DNA from: Ceratodon purpureus
Taxonomy: Eukaryota; Streptophyta; Bryopsida; Pseudoditrichales; Ditrichaceae
Direction of reading: 5' to 3'
DNA: 64,000 bases
Assembly (NCBI GenBank): GCA_014871385.1
Contig: CM026422.1
Span: forward strand, 14,084,127 to 14,148,126
Shown: one piece after another, positions 23,715 through 35,290 of the stretch
Layout: every line of letters starts with the position of its first letter
Numbering within the stretch: the first letter of the stretch is position 1
The notes under the pieces: generated by a model
The model's input: only the letters and a program-made list of their open reading frames with translations
The model's database searches: none
Told to the model about the DNA's origin: nothing
Program-made: the position numbers and the translations under genes

Positions 23715-26634
23715 ATGTCGCACGAGAGGATCGGGGCTTCCCCCGATGGAATGGCCGGGCAGCAGGAGGGAGGGCAAGAGAAGGTCGCATCGGTGATCCT
23801 CGGCTTGGAGAGGAGGAAGATGAAGCAAGCCAGGGTGAAGCGGGAGGGTTTAGCGGCAGAGAGGAGGGCGCGAAGGAAAAAATGTGGCCTGGAGGAGGCT
23901 GCGAAGAAGCGGCAGCGGGAGCGGTTTACAATGCACTCATATTTTGGCACAAGCCGGAATTTTGAGAACCAGGTCGATCTGGATCGCCTTCATGCACCAA
24001 GGAGTCGCGAGGAGGAGTCCGCTGCTGCAATGCAGTTGTTGAATCACGACAACCTGGGAGGAGAAGGAGGTGCAAGCGTGGAGGTCGAACCAGACGTCAC
24101 CATCGACCTCTCCATTCCAGGAGTGGTGTCGCTCACGTCGGAGGAGCCCTCAGAGTCGGAGGAGCCCGAGCCAGATCTGTCGGATTTCATGGGCACCGAT
24201 GACGAGGGTTCAAGTGATCTGCCGCTGGAGAAGAGGAGGAAGACATCGAAGCTCTCGAGAATTGGTGCGAGTGAGGGGGTTGCGAGAGTGGGAAGCAGAC
24301 GCTGGAAGAGCAAGTACGACCTTACCAGGAAGTACCAGCTCGATTGGGCAGCGAAGGCACCCTGGAGCGAGGGAGTACTGAAAGACGATGGGCTGCTTCA
24401 CGCAGTGAAGTGCACAATCTGCACTGCGGTGGGGCGAAAGCCGTGCATGATGGCGCCGAAGTGGGACACCATTCAACGCCATGGGAAGAGGAAGTGTCAC
24501 GAGAAGAATGCGCTCCTGTACGCTGCCCGGCGACCCACCTCCGTCCTGGAGCAAATCCAAGGCTGCACATCAGCTGAGAGTCGTCGAAAGCGGGTTCAGT
24601 TCGCCACCATGTTCCATCTCTTGTGTTCCGGTCGTCCCATGTCTGAGTTCACGTCCCGATTTGAGTTGTACAATTTTTTATCTATGCCTGATTTTCCTGC
24701 GGCTCATTGGTCCAGGAATTCCGGTTGGATCATGGCAGACCACATATATGACATGGTTAAAAAAAAACAAACATCCATGATCCATGCTGCGCAGTTCATT
24801 GCTCTCTCTGCTGATGAGACGAGCACCGTTGACAACACAAGTGTCATTGCAATTCACGCTTATGTGCTCTCAGACTGGGGTCGGCAATCTCTAATGATCG
24901 CACTAACTAAACTTGAGAGTGACGGTGCTACTGCAGATTCTCTAACTCGTGTGATTATGTCTGCTTTACTTGTCAATTGTTACTTGGACCGTAAGGCTCT
25001 GGCCGCCAAGCTGCTCTGCTTTGGTGCCGACGGGGTGGCTGCATTTCAGGGTCAAAAGAATGGGGTGACAAAACAAATCAAGCAAGAGTTTGCTCCTTTC
25101 ATGAATGGACAACACTGCTGTGCACACAAGCTTCAACTGGCTGCGCAAGTCTTGTCTGAAACTGAGCTCCTTGGTACGATTGAAGATGTTTTACAGACAA
25201 CACATGCTTACTTTGCTCACTCACCAAAACGAATTACTGAGTTCCGCACACTTGCACATTCAATGGAAACAAAAGGTCTGAAGTTACTAAAAAATGTCAA
25301 AACCCGTTGGATTAGTTGTCATGCTCCCATGCATCGACTAATTTCCGAATGGAAGCCTGTTATGGCGAAAATGTTTGAGGATGGGAAGAAGAAGAAGGGC
25401 GGCAAAAAAGCCAGGGTAAGTTCTCTCTCTCATCCCTAATTTTGCATTTTTTTTTTTTTTTGGTTTATAGGTTTTGGATTTAACTCTTTCCTGTTTTGCC
25501 ATGCTATCCTCGACAGGATGCGGGACCCGTACTCCTTGCTTGGGATGTTAGCAATGCTTCCTTTGCTGGAGGCTATTGATGCCCTCGTTTGTTTCGCACA
25601 AAGCCGCAATGTGTTCATCTGTGACTTTGTCGCAGCTCTTGAGCGTTGCCGTGGACAATTGTTCACCTTATACTGCAATTCTGAGACCTTCTTCAGGCGT
25701 GACGATTTCCACAGTTTCAACATGCTGCTCCAACTGAATCATGAATCCATTCCCCTTCAGTGGGAGACCAATCTGAATCTACCAGAGAGTGTCCTCGCAT
25801 TCGTTTTTGGTGATCAGAAGTTGACAGCCCTCTACAAGGGTTCCGAAGTGACTCGGGACTCACTTCAAGAGCTTGTCAACGACATCAAGACACAGTGCAC
25901 AGGTGAGTTTCTCACTTGTCCCATTCTTTTCCTTTTTTTTGCTATCTTCATGCAAGGACAGGGTTGATGGACGATGCTTGTGTGTGTTGGTGGATTTTGC
26001 AGATGCTGCAGAGAAGGTCTTGAGAGAGTTGGAGGTGCGTTTTCCAGCTGTTCCGGTTGTGGATGCTCTGGGGGTCGTGTACCCGCAGTACTGGCTCCAG
26101 GGCGATTGCGAGGTTAGCTTCCGGAAGCACCTCACCGTGCTGAAGGACTTCTATGGAGAGTCCAGGTACGTCGAAAAGGATGGGACACGCACGGCAGTGC
26201 CTCCGGTGTTGGACAGATTCAAGCTGGAGTCTGAGCAGCCTCTTTTCAAGATGGCAATGCTTGCAAATTCTGCATGGGCAATGGAACCTCCCCCCCTTAC
26301 ACATGATCCCAGCAAGCCTTGGGAGAATCCGGTCACTAAGTTGTGGCGCAGACTTGATGCCAATTCGGCATTGAGCACTTCATTTCCTGAATACATCAAG
26401 CTCGCACAGATAGCACTCATCCATGTGCTTGGCTCTATCGAGGACGAGAGGGCGTTTTCCTCTCTGAGTTTCTTGAAGGACAAAGTCCAAAATAAGCTCG
26501 ATGGTGATCACCTGGGATTGGTTGTGGGAATGCACAATCAGACTGTCTACAGTCTGACCTCGTTCCCTTACGAAGAATGTTTCAAGCAGTGGCTCTATTC
26601 ATCTGAGCACCACCGCATGTCCACAATGGCATAG
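23715..26634 (+). CDS. hAT-superfamily transposase-like protein, three exons
   Basis: The exons are about 23715-25415, 25517-25902 and 26003-26634, with GT/AG introns of about 100 bp. hAT transposases excise and insert DNA in the nucleus; some plant members are domesticated regulators. The protein begins with a very basic arginine/lysine-rich stretch (likely nuclear localisation). An acidic serine-rich linker follows, then a BED/TTF-like zinc finger (CTIC..HGKRKCH, 24411-24503). The transposase core has SADETS (first Asp, 24813), FGADGVAAF, HCCAHKLQLA (C-x2-H) and KTRWISCH. The C-terminal dimerisation region contains SIEDERAFSSLSFLK with the catalytic Glu. An alternative start is ATG 23751. 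Exon 2 to exon 3 joins in phase (GAT split). Exon 1 to exon 2, using the only good sites, is off by one base, so either a frameshift or another splice site is present. The last 15 codons are consistent with an intact C-terminus. Confidence 0.85.
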
Positions 26635-26694
26635 TTTAGCCATATTTTGGGTTTAGTTTTGCGGGTGAGAATACGCTAGGGTCGCTCTCTTGGC

Positions 26695-26900
26695 AGTTGT
26701 GTATAAGTTGTACAAACTAAGTACAAATTGTACAAACTGTACAAAATGCAGTACCCGAGATATTCTTGCCCGGACCAGTAGCACCATAGGTTACTCGACA
26801 AGTCAGGTGGATTCCAATTCAAATGCCACGTGGGAAGTGATGATTGGTCCATCTTGTACAAAAAGTACAAACCTGTACATACCTGTACAAAAAGGAATCT
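26695..26900. repeat. Cluster of GTACAAA / TGTACA motifs 3' of the hAT gene
   Basis: At least eight GTACAAA copies, several within the palindrome TGTACA, fall in two clusters (26699-26750 and 26857-26896) just after the hAT stop codon. hAT elements carry short subterminal repeats that bind their transposase, so this is a candidate 3' subterminal region. A mirrored cluster was not found on the 5' side. Confidence 0.55.
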
Positions 26901-28049
26901 ATAGAGGATCTTGAAGGGCCAGAGCTTATTTCAAGGCATAAATCTTTGATGTGCCAAATGAAAGTGAAAAGTTCAGTTCTATCAAAATCAAATTCTTGGC
27001 CCCTCTCTACCAACAAGTCTTTTTACTGAATTCTCAAAAAAATTAAAGAAATCTGTTTTTAAACCTATGTTTGGGGCCCCCAAAAAAAAACCCACATTTG
27101 TCAACTTTTTCAATCATATACTAGTATTTGGTATAATTAAATAGTAAGGCATGGTAGTTAAAGATTAGAAGATTGCACACAACTCTTTTAAATGTAAAAA
27201 ATAAATCTTTAAGTTGACAAAATGAGTACAAACATGTGAATTCTGAATCTGTGACAGTACAATCTTTGTAACTTTGTACTCATAAAGATGCATATTTTGC
27301 ATCCAAGGAACTTTTTGTTTTGCAATCATCAATGTATGCGAGATGTAAAATTGTGCCTACTTATTAATTTTAACATAAACTACAAGAAATTGGAGGAAAT
27401 TTGGGTCCAAACCTTCATAGTGCCTTGAAACTATGCCGTGACTACAAATTCGTACAACCGTAGTGTATTTTCACCCTTGCGTTTTGTTTCCATTTTCTGT
27501 GCATGTCTGCGGACTTGCACTTTCTCTGTAGGTCTGGATCGCAGGAGCGGCTAGGAGCTCCATTGCGGTTTTAGCCACTTGTCACTCGGTTTTCTTGATC
27601 CTTTTTCAATGAATCTATTTTGCATCTGCTGATTTCTTGTGTCAATCTGATTCGTAGATTCTTACTTATTTCTTCATGTCCTCATTGTAGCGTCGGAGTG
27701 TTTATGTGTGTTTCGCAGGTCATGTTGAGCACGTTCCATGACGGCGCCACATTAGCATGCATACTTAGACTTATTTTTACTTTTGTAGCCAAGTTACACT
27801 TCTCGGACAGAAATTGGTTGCCAACAAACATCCACAATTTTTTTATGACTCGCCAATTCTGAGTTTTTCAAAATCCTTTAGAAGTCAGAATTTGTTAAAA
27901 AAACAAAAAACAGAATTTATGGAGCCAGCTGCATAATGTGCACAATTCTACCTCAACTGCCAAATGATAAGTTACAATCACTCAGGCAATGCCTGCCACC
28001 CGTTCGAGTCAAAAATTGAAAAAAAACACTGATGGCGGGTATGACAACT
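26901..28049. other. Intergenic sequence downstream of the hAT gene
   Basis: No gene is supported. A G/C-flanked A-run near 27075-27100 loosely mirrors a T-run near 23060 and was considered as an element end. Confidence 0.35.
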
Positions 28050-28610
28050 TGGTTGGAACGACTTTGGGAGTTCCAAGTAGCATGGGAAGAGACCGGGCAG
28101 TGGAGGCATGGGCCCCCAACTTGAATGCATTTATTGTGACCAAGCCCGCGGCCATGACTGGCTGAGGAAGTCTAAAAAGATGTTTAAGATAACCAGTTTA
28201 ACTAGTTGAAAGTGAGTGTTGCATGGTTTTCAACCAATAAGAACCTGCCGAATGGAACAGCTGAGAGGCTCTACCGTGCTCTTTCAAATGGGTGGTGTCG
28301 ATTCACACACCTTTATTTTAGTTCCTCCTGCAAAAGCACGCTCCGAAATAATGCCAGTTTGGTGCCAAGTTGGCATTTACAATACTTGGTTCAGTGTAAT
28401 AAAAGTTTATTCCTTCTGTATTCCGATGGCCAAGACAACGCTGTCCCGGGGGCCAGGGCTTCGGAATTTGGAATCTGTTTTTATGCTTGGCATGGGTCAG
28501 GAGGCCCCACCTCAATACTGTAGTACTCTGGGAACCTAAGTTGGAATACCATGAATGGTTCACTTGCTCAAATGATGCACTAAGGGTGCACTATTGGAAC
28601 ACGGAAGTTT
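28050..28610. repeat. Dispersed repeat family R3, copy 2
   Basis: This aligns with 8090-8160 and 9893-10228. At 28587-28600 it reads GGTGCACTATTGGAAC where copy 1 carries the Mutator-type MITE, so it represents the uninserted form. Confidence 0.7.
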
Positions 28611-29419
28611 GTTCGCGCACCTTTTAACATATGTCTATTTCTTTTGGAAAAATAAGGCTTATCACAAAGAGGTTAATTATTGATTTTTATGATTTCTAAA
28701 AGAATCACTTATAATATCCTTGTATTGTTTAAAAATAGTCAAATATTACAAGAAATATTTTTTTCTACTTTTGTTTGTCTTTCCTTAGAATTTCTCAATT
28801 CTTTGCACTAGTGGGATGGTTGCTCTGGGCCCCGCAAATGCCCTCCGACCTGACCTCGAAATCAAAGTATCCCTCCAGCACTTCTGAGGAATCGGTAATT
28901 CCCTTTTGCTAAACTAGTATGATATTACAATTGATGGGATCCAACCTTTATCCTGCTATTTTTAGGCAACTCAACGTGTATATCGATTTGGAATGAATGT
29001 GTTGTCAAGGTTGGATGATTTCGCAGTTTTACCGAGTTGGAGAGTTTTTATTTATGAATGGATGATACTTGCGGATGACGAACAAATGATTAGCAATTGT
29101 GAGTTCATTCTTGTTGTGGTACAAAGTTAATGGGTAAATTCTTCAACAAAATAACTATGTGGTTCCCGACTCTCTGCCTACAGCACTGTAAATACACTGT
29201 AAAAAAAAGAAACAATTATGGCCCATGTTTCAATGTCGACAAGCTTAACAAGAAACCGACAACACCTTAGAAAGCGAGTAACTGCAAAATGATGACTTCG
29301 TCATTGTTCAAAGCAATGGTTATCTTCAAACCATCTCCGTCTTCGAGCCTTCATGATTTTGAAGAACTGTGAGGGTATGAAATAGGCCTCTTAACCCCAA
29401 CATACATACATGCTCGTCT

Positions 29420-29455
29420 AGCTCGCCACACTCACTTAGCTCGCCACACTCACTT
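29420..29455. repeat. 18-bp tandem pair
   Basis: AGCTCGCCACACTCACTT occurs twice in a row. Confidence 0.9.
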
Positions 29456-31370
29456 AGTCAATCACTTAACCTCTGCACAGTAAAGCTACAAGCTTATAAG
29501 CAAGCATCTCTACAAGTGAGCAATCATGTCCAAGAGTGCAACATGAAGGCAATAAGCAAGCTCCCCCAGCTCAAGCTGAATCTCCTGCGCTTCGTGATCT
29601 TTGTTAGGAATCTAGAGGTAAAGCTCGACCAATGTATCCTCGAGGGTGATGTGAGCCATCTTGATGTCATTGTGGCTATGAACGATAGCCTACAATGCAA
29701 AGAAAGTGCGGTAGAACATCTCCTTGTGCGCAGCCATACATGCTTCACAGACAGTTTGAACAACACAATGGTCTGAACGTTGCCAAAAACATTGCAGTAG
29801 ATGTAGGAGCCGCAGTTGTAGCAACCATTCCAGTAGTTAATGAGCAGCCAAGCGCGTTAGGTTTGATCTGAGCATTGTGAAAGGGAAAGAAGCTTTCACA
29901 CGGGAAGTAATTCGAGTCACACTATGACTTAGACCCCATCTTCCTTGCTCAAGTGCAAAGGAATGGCAAACGTCGGGCGCTGATACTATTATAGGCACCG
30001 GTTTGAATTAATGCAACGAGCTGTCTCCGCAATGCACGAGGCAAAGCATTTGTAGTGGCTGCCGTTGCTGAATTTAGAAATTTAGAAGGAGGGAGGTGGA
30101 TTCACCATTTCTGACCTCAGAGAAAATTACGCTCGACAAGCTTTATCAAGGAACATGCTCAGTCTCCCACTAGTGTTGAGTTCCTAATTTTGGAATATTT
30201 TTGAAGAAACCAACCCTTCTTCTATGCTAAAATGACATTAAAATGGATTAATATGCAATTCCAAAGAATATCCTTAGAATCTAATAGTACCCAATTGGTT
30301 TCTTATATATTTTTTAATTTATGATAGAATGGCGAACAAATTCAATGTTGATTTAAGACCAATCCTATCAATCGTTTCAACTAGTAATTCTTGAACATAT
30401 GGCCGTTGAGAGGAAAATTATTCCATGCAATAAGTGGTTTGACTTCCACGTAAAAGAAGGAAAAATTGGATAGGGAAGAGAGATGTAGAGAGTATTCACA
30501 AAATTAGGGTTTCAAATGAGAACAACTTACCTCCACTTTATATACCTAGACATTTGGCTCAACATAGCTTTATAACCATCGCGAGGTTTAATAACCTTCT
30601 CATTTAAAAAATTATAGAAAATTACCTATAACGGTGAAAGGATGGAATCTCTTTTCTTCTTCATACTTTCTTTTTATTAGAGATGCTACATTAGAATCCT
30701 ATGTTTCAAAAGTTTCAACTTTAAAATAACTACATTTCTATAGATTTCAAGGACTTTGACAAATTCTCTAAGATATTGTTTTAACTTTTTTTTAAAATAC
30801 TTGCAATTCAATGTATTTTTTGCTAAGTTATCAATATAGGATTTATTTAATCATCTTTTTATTATTTCAATCTAGAAGAGACAAACATTGTTTATAAACA
30901 AAAAAAATGTCTAGATCTATATTACAATTTAAAACTAAGTAAAAAGTATGAAATATCTCAACAACACAATCAATTTAAAAGTTGCAAATAGAGGATTATA
31001 TAAAAGAAAAAGAGAAAAAATACTTTAACCATAAAAATTGACTCAAATGAAGTTAAATTATAAATAAATAACACATTTGATAATCCACCAATAAGTGCCG
31101 CTGTAAAATCACACAATGTATGTATACTTAGAAATATATAATTTTTTGAATTTGCACCATGATAGAATAGCCTTAACTAAGGTGCAACAAACCATTTTAG
31201 TTATGAGTCTATAATTATTTTTTTTCAAAATGCATTTGTGTCTAATTTTTTGTTTCTCAATCTTATAACTTTTGAATTTGATTATAGAATGGATCTTAGT
31301 CTTTATGGTTGTAACTAATTACTTAATGATATATATTTTTTTCCTCACTCTAGATAGCTTTTATTTTTTT

Positions 31371-31372
<2 letters not shown>

Positions 31373-31410
<38 letters not shown>
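31373..31410. repeat. (TA)n microsatellite
   Basis: An uninterrupted TA dinucleotide run of about 18 units. Confidence 0.95.
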
Positions 31411-31414
<4 letters not shown>

Positions 31415-32708
31415 GTAAATTGATATTCCTATATTCACTATGTAAAAGCTATTGAATATGGTTTCTAAATTCAAGAAAAGCTAGTTTTTTATGAATGAAA
31501 TGATGGAAAATTTGATTTTCCTTTGATTTTACAAACGTCTAAGCTCTACAAACGAAATATACGACAAAACTTTTACATACCTCTTAGTTCTCCAAAGTAA
31601 AAAAGTGATGATACAATCAAGCAAAATTCAAGGTGACTTGAAAAAGATTATTCTAATTAATTACAAGGAAATCATAGTATAATTTAGTCATATATTTTTA
31701 ATTAAATAAATTTAAAATTCTTACTTGTTCTTATCTAGGGAAACTTAATCCAAAAAGAAATCATTCCTACAAGTATATGATATTACTTAAACTAATTATA
31801 ATAGTATCCTTTAAAATAAAATAAACAAATACATAAATGTGCGACGATGTGTTTATTTTATGTTTGCAATGGAATAAAGTCACCATCTTCTTCAAAAAAT
31901 CAAAATATTAATAAAAAAAAATTAAAAAAATTAAAACCTTTTTTTAAAAAATTCAAAATTCAAAAATTTTAAAAAAGTGCCCAATAAAACAAGATACCAA
32001 TAGATACAAAAGACCCTATATCAGCCCAACATGGAATGATTACACCACACTGAATGCATTAGGGTGGAATATACACTAGTACCATTTTTTCATGTCTTTT
32101 TTATATCATAATGCAAGCAACAGCAGCAATGCCATGCCAAAAAGGGGAGGGGGCCCAACAAAGATGTGAAAGGAGCATGGGGGTGGTGCTGGCAAGTTGG
32201 GAACTTGTGATGAAGTATCTATCTATCCAATTTCCAACAACGGATACAACTGCAACCACCAAAATGGGTTGATGATAAGATTGCATTCGGGGCTCCAGGA
32301 ATGGAAGCAGATAAAGGCCAATGGTTGAGTTGCTAGTAGAGCCTTACCACTTGGCAATACTCTTATGGGCATGCATGTCAGGTGAGTAATCCCCTCGGGC
32401 CTCAAGTAGCCGGGAACTGGCCTTGGCCCTGAAACTGGCCGTGCCCTTCACTACTGACTTGCTTGCGCCAAACTGGGTTTAGGCTTGTGTGGAGGAGTCA
32501 AATCAAATTCCCTCTTCTGACCCCTCCCCATACTGCACTTACTGTACTGTACATCGCCACAGATTAGGCTGCTCATCATTCCTTTGAATTTATTTGGCCA
32601 TGAGTATGGCCCCTTTTGCAATGAGACACCTTCGTGCATGAGCCCACCTGGTCCATTGCAAGCCCTCCAAGCCTCATTTGTACAGTGTCATCCTGTGATG
32701 TGGTATTA

Positions 32709-33418
32709 GGGTCGGTTCAGACTGTGGCCAAACTTCGAGAGGAGAAGCGTCCCAACCAATGAAATTAGAAAAAACCACAAAGTTTCTCCTCTCGGCCTTC
32801 ACACTAAGGCCAAGGTCCAAAGGACGTCGCCTCCAAAAAAGCTTAGGTGGTAGCACTTTTGGGAAATTTTGGCGCCAAGAGTTTCTCCTCTCGACCAAAG
32901 TTTGGGTCGAGCAAAATGCTGGACCCAAACTTCCATCGAGAGGAGAAACTTTTTTTTCCATTAAAATGTACACAAGAAGACAAGGCTCATGGGCTAATAA
33001 GAGCTGGTCAAGCTCCACTTGCCTTGTCATGTTCTATTTAATGAATCTTTTGATAATCATTGGGTTTAGACCAATGCTGTCCAAAAATAAGCTGAACTTT
33101 AATCACTCATAACTTTGTCATGACAATCTAGAATTTGCTGAAATTTTTTCCACACATTCTTCATTAGTTTGTACACCTTCACTATTTTTTTCAGAATTTT
33201 TTTTATTTTTTTTCGATTTTCTATAAATGTCTGAATATTTGGATCATAGGTCTTGGCCTTTGGCCTTCTCCTTTGGGCCTTCACACTATGCCCGGCCAAA
33301 GCCCTCAAGTGGATTATTTTAAGATTACTTTTCAGTCCAAAGGCTTCTCCTATGGACCAAGTTCGGGACAGTGGACTGAGGTTCTCCTCTCGAGTTCGGC
33401 CATAGTCTGAACCGGCCC
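32709..33418. mobile_element. Tourist-like MITE (PIF/Harbinger type)
   Basis: A 710-bp element has terminal inverted repeats of about 38 bp starting GGGTCGGTTCAGACTGTGGC at the left. The right end, read in reverse complement, starts GGGCCGGTTCAGACTATGGC. Both arms run on to CGAGAGGAGAA. It is flanked by TTA at 32706-32708 and 33419-33421, the 3-bp target duplication of PIF/Harbinger elements. Inside are further copies of the CTCCTCTCG/CGAGAGGAG motif in both orientations. A 117-codon open frame (32759-33112) is a by-product and contains no transposase motif. Confidence 0.85.
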
Positions 33419-33421
33419 TTA

Positions 33422-34700
33422 CTCTTGCTTGCTATGATCCACCCATTTTGCCAAAAAAATTAAATGAAATTATTTTATTGTTTGGTTTATCTTTGATCAA
33501 ATTTAGATTTTAAATATTGTTCAATTTTTGTTTCATTTTTATGACACACGAAGCGATTTTGCAAATATGCACCTTTGTTGTTGTGATGAGAGAAGCATGC
33601 CTACAATAAAACATGCGAACTCTGTAGCCCGTGTCTGTTTTAAGCATTTGTTAAATTTAAGAAAATATTGACGAACTAAAAGATAATGCAAACAAGAATG
33701 TTCACCAATTAAATATTAATGTACATGGCTATAATTAGGCATACCTATAGTAGATATATTAAAAATTCATAACTTGTTCATGTAGTGTTCAAGACATGTG
33801 TTCTAAAATGCATCAGAATCATCTTTTTCTTGTTGATGAATTCGAAAAAAAAATTGGTTTTTGGTAATAACCATGTTAATTTCTTAAATAGAAAGAAATA
33901 GAGAGAAAAAAATTGTTTACCTTGTTCTAAAATTTCTTCGAGATTGCCCCTTTTAAAAGAAAAAGGTGAAAAAACCAACAATAATTTTTTGATATCTCCA
34001 ACTCTAGAATCTTCACAAGATTAATAAAAGATCATGTATAAAAAATTCATAAAACATGCTAGCACATTTGAAAAGTATAGAGTTTGCTGTGAAAAAATTG
34101 TTTTTTAAACTTATCCAAATAAGATGAAAAGACTTTCATTTCTCTTGGTATCAAATTTTTGCACTATAGAAAATCCAAAATCCAAATTTTATACTTTTAT
34201 TGTGTGTGGTGTTAATTACTTTTACACCAAATTTTAGAAGAAGCAAAATTATTTAGCATTTTTAAAAAAAACTGTAAAAGGAACATGGATTCATATAACT
34301 ATTTTTAATTTTTTTTAATTGAATCAATTTCTTACAAACATTGAAACCATATAACACCATATTCATTATATTGGGAGGTTATGAACTTGTTAATTTAATA
34401 TGTGTATTGCTTTTAAGCTCTAAAATGTACCCTCTATAAAGATTTAAGTTGCGTCGAGCTAAATGTGCACTGGATCATAATCATGATATTTTTCCAATAT
34501 AATAAATATGGTGTTATATTAGAAAAAAGGTTTTTACATATTTTGACCACCATGTGGTAGCTAATGCAAAAGCCCTATCTTATATTGAAGAAGATTATTG
34601 ATAGTCATGGCATAATTAAAGATGGACTTTTATAGCTCAAGCAATATAAATTGTTTGGAATCCCCAAATAATTATTTTATTTGTTGGTACTTATGATGTT
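33422..34700. other. AT-rich intergenic sequence
   Basis: Nothing recognisable is seen. Confidence 0.4.
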
Positions 34701-34701
34701 T

Positions 34702-34785
34702 CTACCCTGGACCTTGTACAACAAGGACTTATAATTTATTCTTGCAATGAAATTTCATTTGTGTCAAAAAATAAAAAATAAAAAT
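34702..34785 (+). mobile_element. 3' end of a LINE- or SINE-like retroposon
   Basis: The sequence ends TTGCAATGAAATTTCATTTG, then GTGTC and an A-rich tail broken by single T bases. This is the same 3' signature as the truncated insertion at 10602-10656. The 5' limit is uncertain and no clear target duplication was found. Confidence 0.5.
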
Positions 34786-34990
34786 GTTTGGTGTATGTGT
34801 CAAAAATAATTATTATTGAAATTGTATTTACATCATTTGATATTGGCATGAACGGATTTTGCCATGATTCTCTTAAATTTTACATTTATCATCCATTATT
34901 GTCTAGCTTATTCAACATTAATAGCATGGTCCATTTTTGAGCTTCTCTTGTCTCAAATTGTACATAACAAACATCAATAATCATGATTTT

Positions 34991-35290
34991 GCAGTAGTCA
35001 AGACATGAATATGGATCTTCAATGTAGTCCATTCCTTTATCCTTTTGACATGGTCAAATATGATCCACTCATTTCTAGGATTATCACCACTGGTTGTAGA
35101 CATCTTCAGTAGTCAAATCATGAACTTGCAGTATTCAAGACGCAGATATGGATCTTGAATACTGTCCATTCCTTTTTCTTTCACGTGGTCAAACATGATC
35201 CACTCATTTCTAGGATCATCATTTGGCTACATACTCTTGACTAAATCAACACCACTTCCAACATTAGTTGTATACATCTTGAATAGATAG
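34991..35290. repeat. 137-bp tandem duplication
   Basis: Units start at 34991 (GCAGTAGTCAAGAC) and 35128 (GCAGTATTCAAGAC). They share the GTCCATTCCTTT, ATGGTCAAA/GTGGTCAAA and ATGATCCACTCATTTCTAGG blocks. The unit ends differ slightly, so it is an old duplication. The minus strand of each unit is partly open (a NEWIxFDHVK-like stretch), suggesting it arose in a coding remnant. Confidence 0.75.

Larger units (their letters stand above)
28611..32705. other. Long AT-rich intergenic region
   Basis: No supported gene. It holds an 18-bp tandem pair, an 86-codon plus-strand frame at 29516-29776 with no recognised motif, and an (AT)n microsatellite. A segment near 30470-30560 is weakly similar to 49110-49200, sharing ATTCACAAAATT and a following aaatg block. 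Confidence 0.4.

Noticed and set aside
24044-24570. Overlapping open frames opposite the hAT exon 1
   Set aside because: GC-rich coding sequence opens shadow frames. Only the plus frame carries domain motifs.
23056-27105. CAGTG-plus-T-run at 23056 and an A-run with GGCCCC at 27075 as hAT termini
   Set aside because: The similarity is loose and no 8-bp target duplication flanks the two points.
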